From: Ostrinia nubilalis
Lineage: Eukaryota; Arthropoda; Insecta; Lepidoptera; Crambidae
Direction of reading: 5' to 3'
DNA length: 64,000 nt
Assembly (NCBI RefSeq): GCF_963855985.1
Contig: NC_087099.1
Span: 10,880,001-10,944,000 of the forward strand
Below the pieces are notes generated by a model, which saw only the letters and a list, made by a program, of their open reading frames with translations, was not told the DNA's origin and did no database searches. Below are positions 61,270 to 64,000 of this stretch, piece by piece (positions within the stretch are counted from its first letter, which is position 1; every line of letters starts with the position of its first letter). A program made the position numbers and the translations under genes.

Positions 61270-61362
61270 GAATTGATTAAGATTTTTACATGAATTAGAT
61301 CACTTTTATGTTTTCGCCAATTACAGGTCAAATTCTTGACGTGTACAAAATACGGGACTATT

Positions 61363-61446
61363 CCTACCTCTCGTTCCCACCACTGCAACTCCTGTATAGC
61401 CAGGATCTATAGCTTGACCGCCACAAAAACCCAACCAATGAAGGTC
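61363..61446 (+). repeat. Dispersed repeat D4, copy 2
   Basis: GCAACTCCTGTATAGCCAGG ... AAACCCAACCAATGAAGG, related to 47178-47262. It lies in the copy B-only segment. Confidence 0.7.
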
Positions 61447-61979
61447 AAGTTTGTCCCGGAGGAAAGTTAAACTGTCATTGGACCCGCAACGAAATTAATC
61501 AGAAGAACATAGGAGTAGTTCGAAATTAAGATTCGACTTCCCTCCATTGCAAAGCGGATGACAGGTGACAAACAAAGGTTTAAAACCTTTAAGAAAAGAT
61601 TATGCACCACGGACAATAAATATTAATTAAGGGGACCTATCTTATAAGCAATTAGCAACTACCTGCCAATAATATTTTTCACTAAATCACTTAAAAGCAC
61701 GGAAATTTTTCCTTGTAGCGACAAGATCGGTGTAATAAATTGCGGAAACAGATGTATTATTGTATTGAATTAGCATTATGTTTCCAAAGATCACACTCCC
61801 ACAAGATTGATGGGCAGACTGCTCATGACTGACATCATCAGTGGAACACTCGCAAAAAGGAGACGGAACTAGTATGAATTCGTGATATTTATGTTTAAAG
61901 TTGCCATGCCCCGTGAGAAACTTTCTCGACGTGCAGATACTTACTAATTTCGAGTTTCACCAATGACACAGGTGTCTCA

Positions 61980-62095
61980 GTTCCTTGCGCTGCTTCTTCT
62001 CAGCACTGGCCCATTTACTGTCCCGAAGCAGTCTACATGCAAAAATAAATGAGTTTTTCTTTGTGACCAGTCTCTTGTGTCGAGTTGGTGAATAA
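61980..62095 (-). repeat. Dispersed repeat D3 in copy B (internally deleted)
   Basis: Same as 57090-57240 but lacks the middle (TGGTAGGGTTAATACTGGGA onward, about 45 bp). Confidence 0.8.
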
Positions 62096-63056
62096 CCCCT
62101 TTTTGAAATATTATTTTTTTGTAGGCCCAATTAATTAGAGTAGAGTTTAATTCAAAAAGTCCTGATTAAGCCATGACTCATTTTTACACGGTACTAATGA
62201 AAGCATATTAAGCTAAATACACTTTATGTCATTGTAACAAGTGCTTTTTTACAACAGAAATGTATGGTTTGATGTGCAGTCGCTTCCGTCATCGACAGTG
62301 TGATACAGTTGGGTTGGAAAAAAGTTTAGCTTTGCATTTTCAATTGAAAAACTGCTTGTAGCTATGTCTGATCGTGGAGGTATATCACCAAGGGACGAAT
62401 CCCGGAAACCCTCGGAACATTGTCATTTTCGACTTTAAAATAAAAAAAACGAAAAAGAAAACTATACAAATAATTTATCAAATTACGAATAAGTACAATA
62501 TTATAGTCTCTAGCTAAAATAAAATATTATAATCATTGATTTTGAAAAATCTAATTGTCATCAAATAATTAAATAGGCGCCACGGTAAAATTAAGAAGTA
62601 AATATAGAAATCGAACACACTTTTAAACTTTGACCTTACAAATTATATCATTAAGTAGCCGTTGAATTAAAAAGGGAACCAGTTCATGACGTGGACTGTA
62701 CCATCGCATCATTACTAATATGATTAATGCCCAAACCCAAGGGGCTAGGTGGCGACGTAATGCTCATTCAATTCGTAATTATGCATTTATCATTAATTTT
62801 TTTATACTAAGCTATGAATAACTGCTTTAAAACAACCCTCCTGTTAACGTAAAATGAAAATAAAACACAGTTAACAAAAGACAATCGTTGTGATCGTTGA
62901 AATCAACCATTTTAAAAGAATGGAGTGAGACAATACTGTAGTTAAATTAGTGTTGAGAATGTAAATGGTAGCACGAACAGGGTAATTGAATAGATAATTT
63001 TGTTAATTAAACACTTTGTAGACACTAACGCATTTTAATGTAAATCGTAGATAATA

Positions 63057-63356
63057 TACAGATGTCCCAAAATTATCTCGTCGATTTGACAACAGAGGTA
63101 AATGTTGTAAAAAAGAGTGTTTAAGTAAGATGCATCGAAGTCTGATAATGTCAATTTTAAAATTAAATAATATTAATCATACATCATAATTTTTATTTGA
63201 AAAACTCATGAAACTTTTCTATGGACATTAATAACTAAAATTGGTCATATTTCAAAACTAATGAAACTTTTCTTCTTAAGGATTGGTTTGTTCGATGTGC
63301 CTTAGGCTCATCTACCTCCGGTACTAGTTGGTAACGTGCTAATTTTGGGACCTGTA
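63057..63356. mobile_element. 294-bp inverted-repeat element, copy B
   Basis: Matches 58857-59150, showing it was present before duplication. Confidence 0.8.
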
Positions 63357-64000
63357 TTTTTCCTAGAGATAGAATAGAGTTGCATCTTGCAAAATGTCAA
63401 ACCTGCTTTATTATTTCTTTTATCTTTTACATTGTTGCTTCTCTTGAAGTGATTAATCAGCCGCCCACTGCTCATTGATTGACTCATTAACGGTCTGAAA
63501 CGACCTACATCCTAATAGTTCCTGCAACCTTTAACAAATCGTCCGTCTATACACCTTTGATCTTATTTTTGATAAATCTATTAATGCTTACGATGTTACT
63601 AAATTATTACTACATTGAAATAATTGCTTAATTATTTCATGAAAAAATGAGATGAAAATCCTAAGAATTGAATCCATCAAACCTATCACCATCATCAAGC
63701 TATGCCATAGTCTCCACTGCTGAAGTTCTATCGCGTCTAGTTTACCAAAGACATCCACGGGAAGAGTCCTATTCCAGTCTGCCAGAAACACACCGCACAC
63801 ATCTTTTCTGAGGATTAACCAGTAAAATATTCGAAAAAGAACTGCATTCGACGAAATAGACTGTTAAATTTAACTGTCAGTGCTGATCACTGGCATAAGA
63901 CGAGCGGATCAGTCAACATTGTTACACTAAACTCGATCGCAGATCGGTCAAAATATTTCCATATTATTTCCAAAGTGTATCTCGTTCGACGCATCTCCGC

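Larger units (their letters stand above)
35085..64000 (+). other. Scr intron (incomplete, >28.9 kb)
   Basis: From the GTGAGT donor to the window edge, no Scr homeobox or other credible gene exon occurs on the + strand. Several frames of 60-122 codons are present, but none looks like a known protein. The intron carries the repeats and candidate regulatory sites listed below. Confidence 0.8.
60098..64000 (+). repeat. Tandem duplication, copy B (runs off the window)
   Basis: Aligned copy of 55801-59798. It lacks the 57348-58033 segment and carries a 590-bp segment of its own at 61344-61933, plus a smaller one near 62385-62465. The last ~240 bases are almost identical to 59556-59798. Confidence 0.93.

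Noticed and set aside
35085..64000. Search for the Scr homeobox exon and the miR-10 hairpin
   Set aside because: Neither a homeodomain helix-3 frame nor an ACCCTGTAGATCC-type seed was seen, so both must lie beyond the window.
1..64000. CRISPR arrays, bacterial operons, tRNA or rRNA genes
   Set aside because: None seen. The window is eukaryotic with spliced Hox genes; the tandem repeats lack spacer-repeat regularity.

Overview
The window is an animal (insect) Hox-cluster segment, almost certainly from a moth or butterfly. Two Hox genes are read on the + strand. The first is a complete two-exon fushi tarazu (ftz) ortholog at about 8.99-10.5 kb. The second is the first coding exon of Sex combs reduced (Scr) at 34.3-35.1 kb. 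The order ftz then Scr, in one orientation, is what an intact insect cluster shows between Antp and Dfd. The Scr homeobox exon is not here: everything from 35085 to 64000 reads as Scr intron, so that intron exceeds 28.9 kb. The lepidopteran assignment rests on AT-rich DNA, RTE-type retroelement tails typical of Lepidoptera, and many small inverted-repeat elements. The species cannot be named from the sequence.

Layout. 1-8.9 kb: AT-rich DNA upstream of ftz, with short tandem repeats, MITEs and a 1.43-kb fold-back element (6.64-8.07 kb). 8.99-10.5 kb: ftz, followed by a probable 3' UTR. 11.4-30.1 kb: ftz-Scr intergenic DNA crowded with inverted-repeat elements, a fold-back Tc1-like element (26.88-28.47 kb) and an interleaved A-B-A'-B' palindrome (23.93-24.11 kb). 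30.15-30.59 kb: a GC/CpG-rich island that is the best candidate Scr promoter plus non-coding first exon, with a consensus splice donor. 34.18-35.08 kb: Scr exon with the conserved N-terminus and hexapeptide. 35.1-64 kb: Scr intron with candidate Hox/Exd sites, a three-unit ~199-bp GC-rich tandem array, scattered transposon remnants, and a ~4.3-kb direct tandem duplication (55.80-60.10 and 60.10->64.00 kb).

How the parts fit. Both proteins are homeodomain transcription factors. This Ftz keeps both the LXXLL motif (Ftz-F1 partner) and the YPWM motif (Extradenticle partner). Scr keeps its YPWM block just before the splice donor. Much of the remaining DNA is probably regulatory or transposon-derived. 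The most unusual items are the duplicated intronic block with unevenly conserved sub-blocks, the two large fold-back elements and the interleaved palindrome. Repeat identities were judged by eye, without alignment software or database searches.
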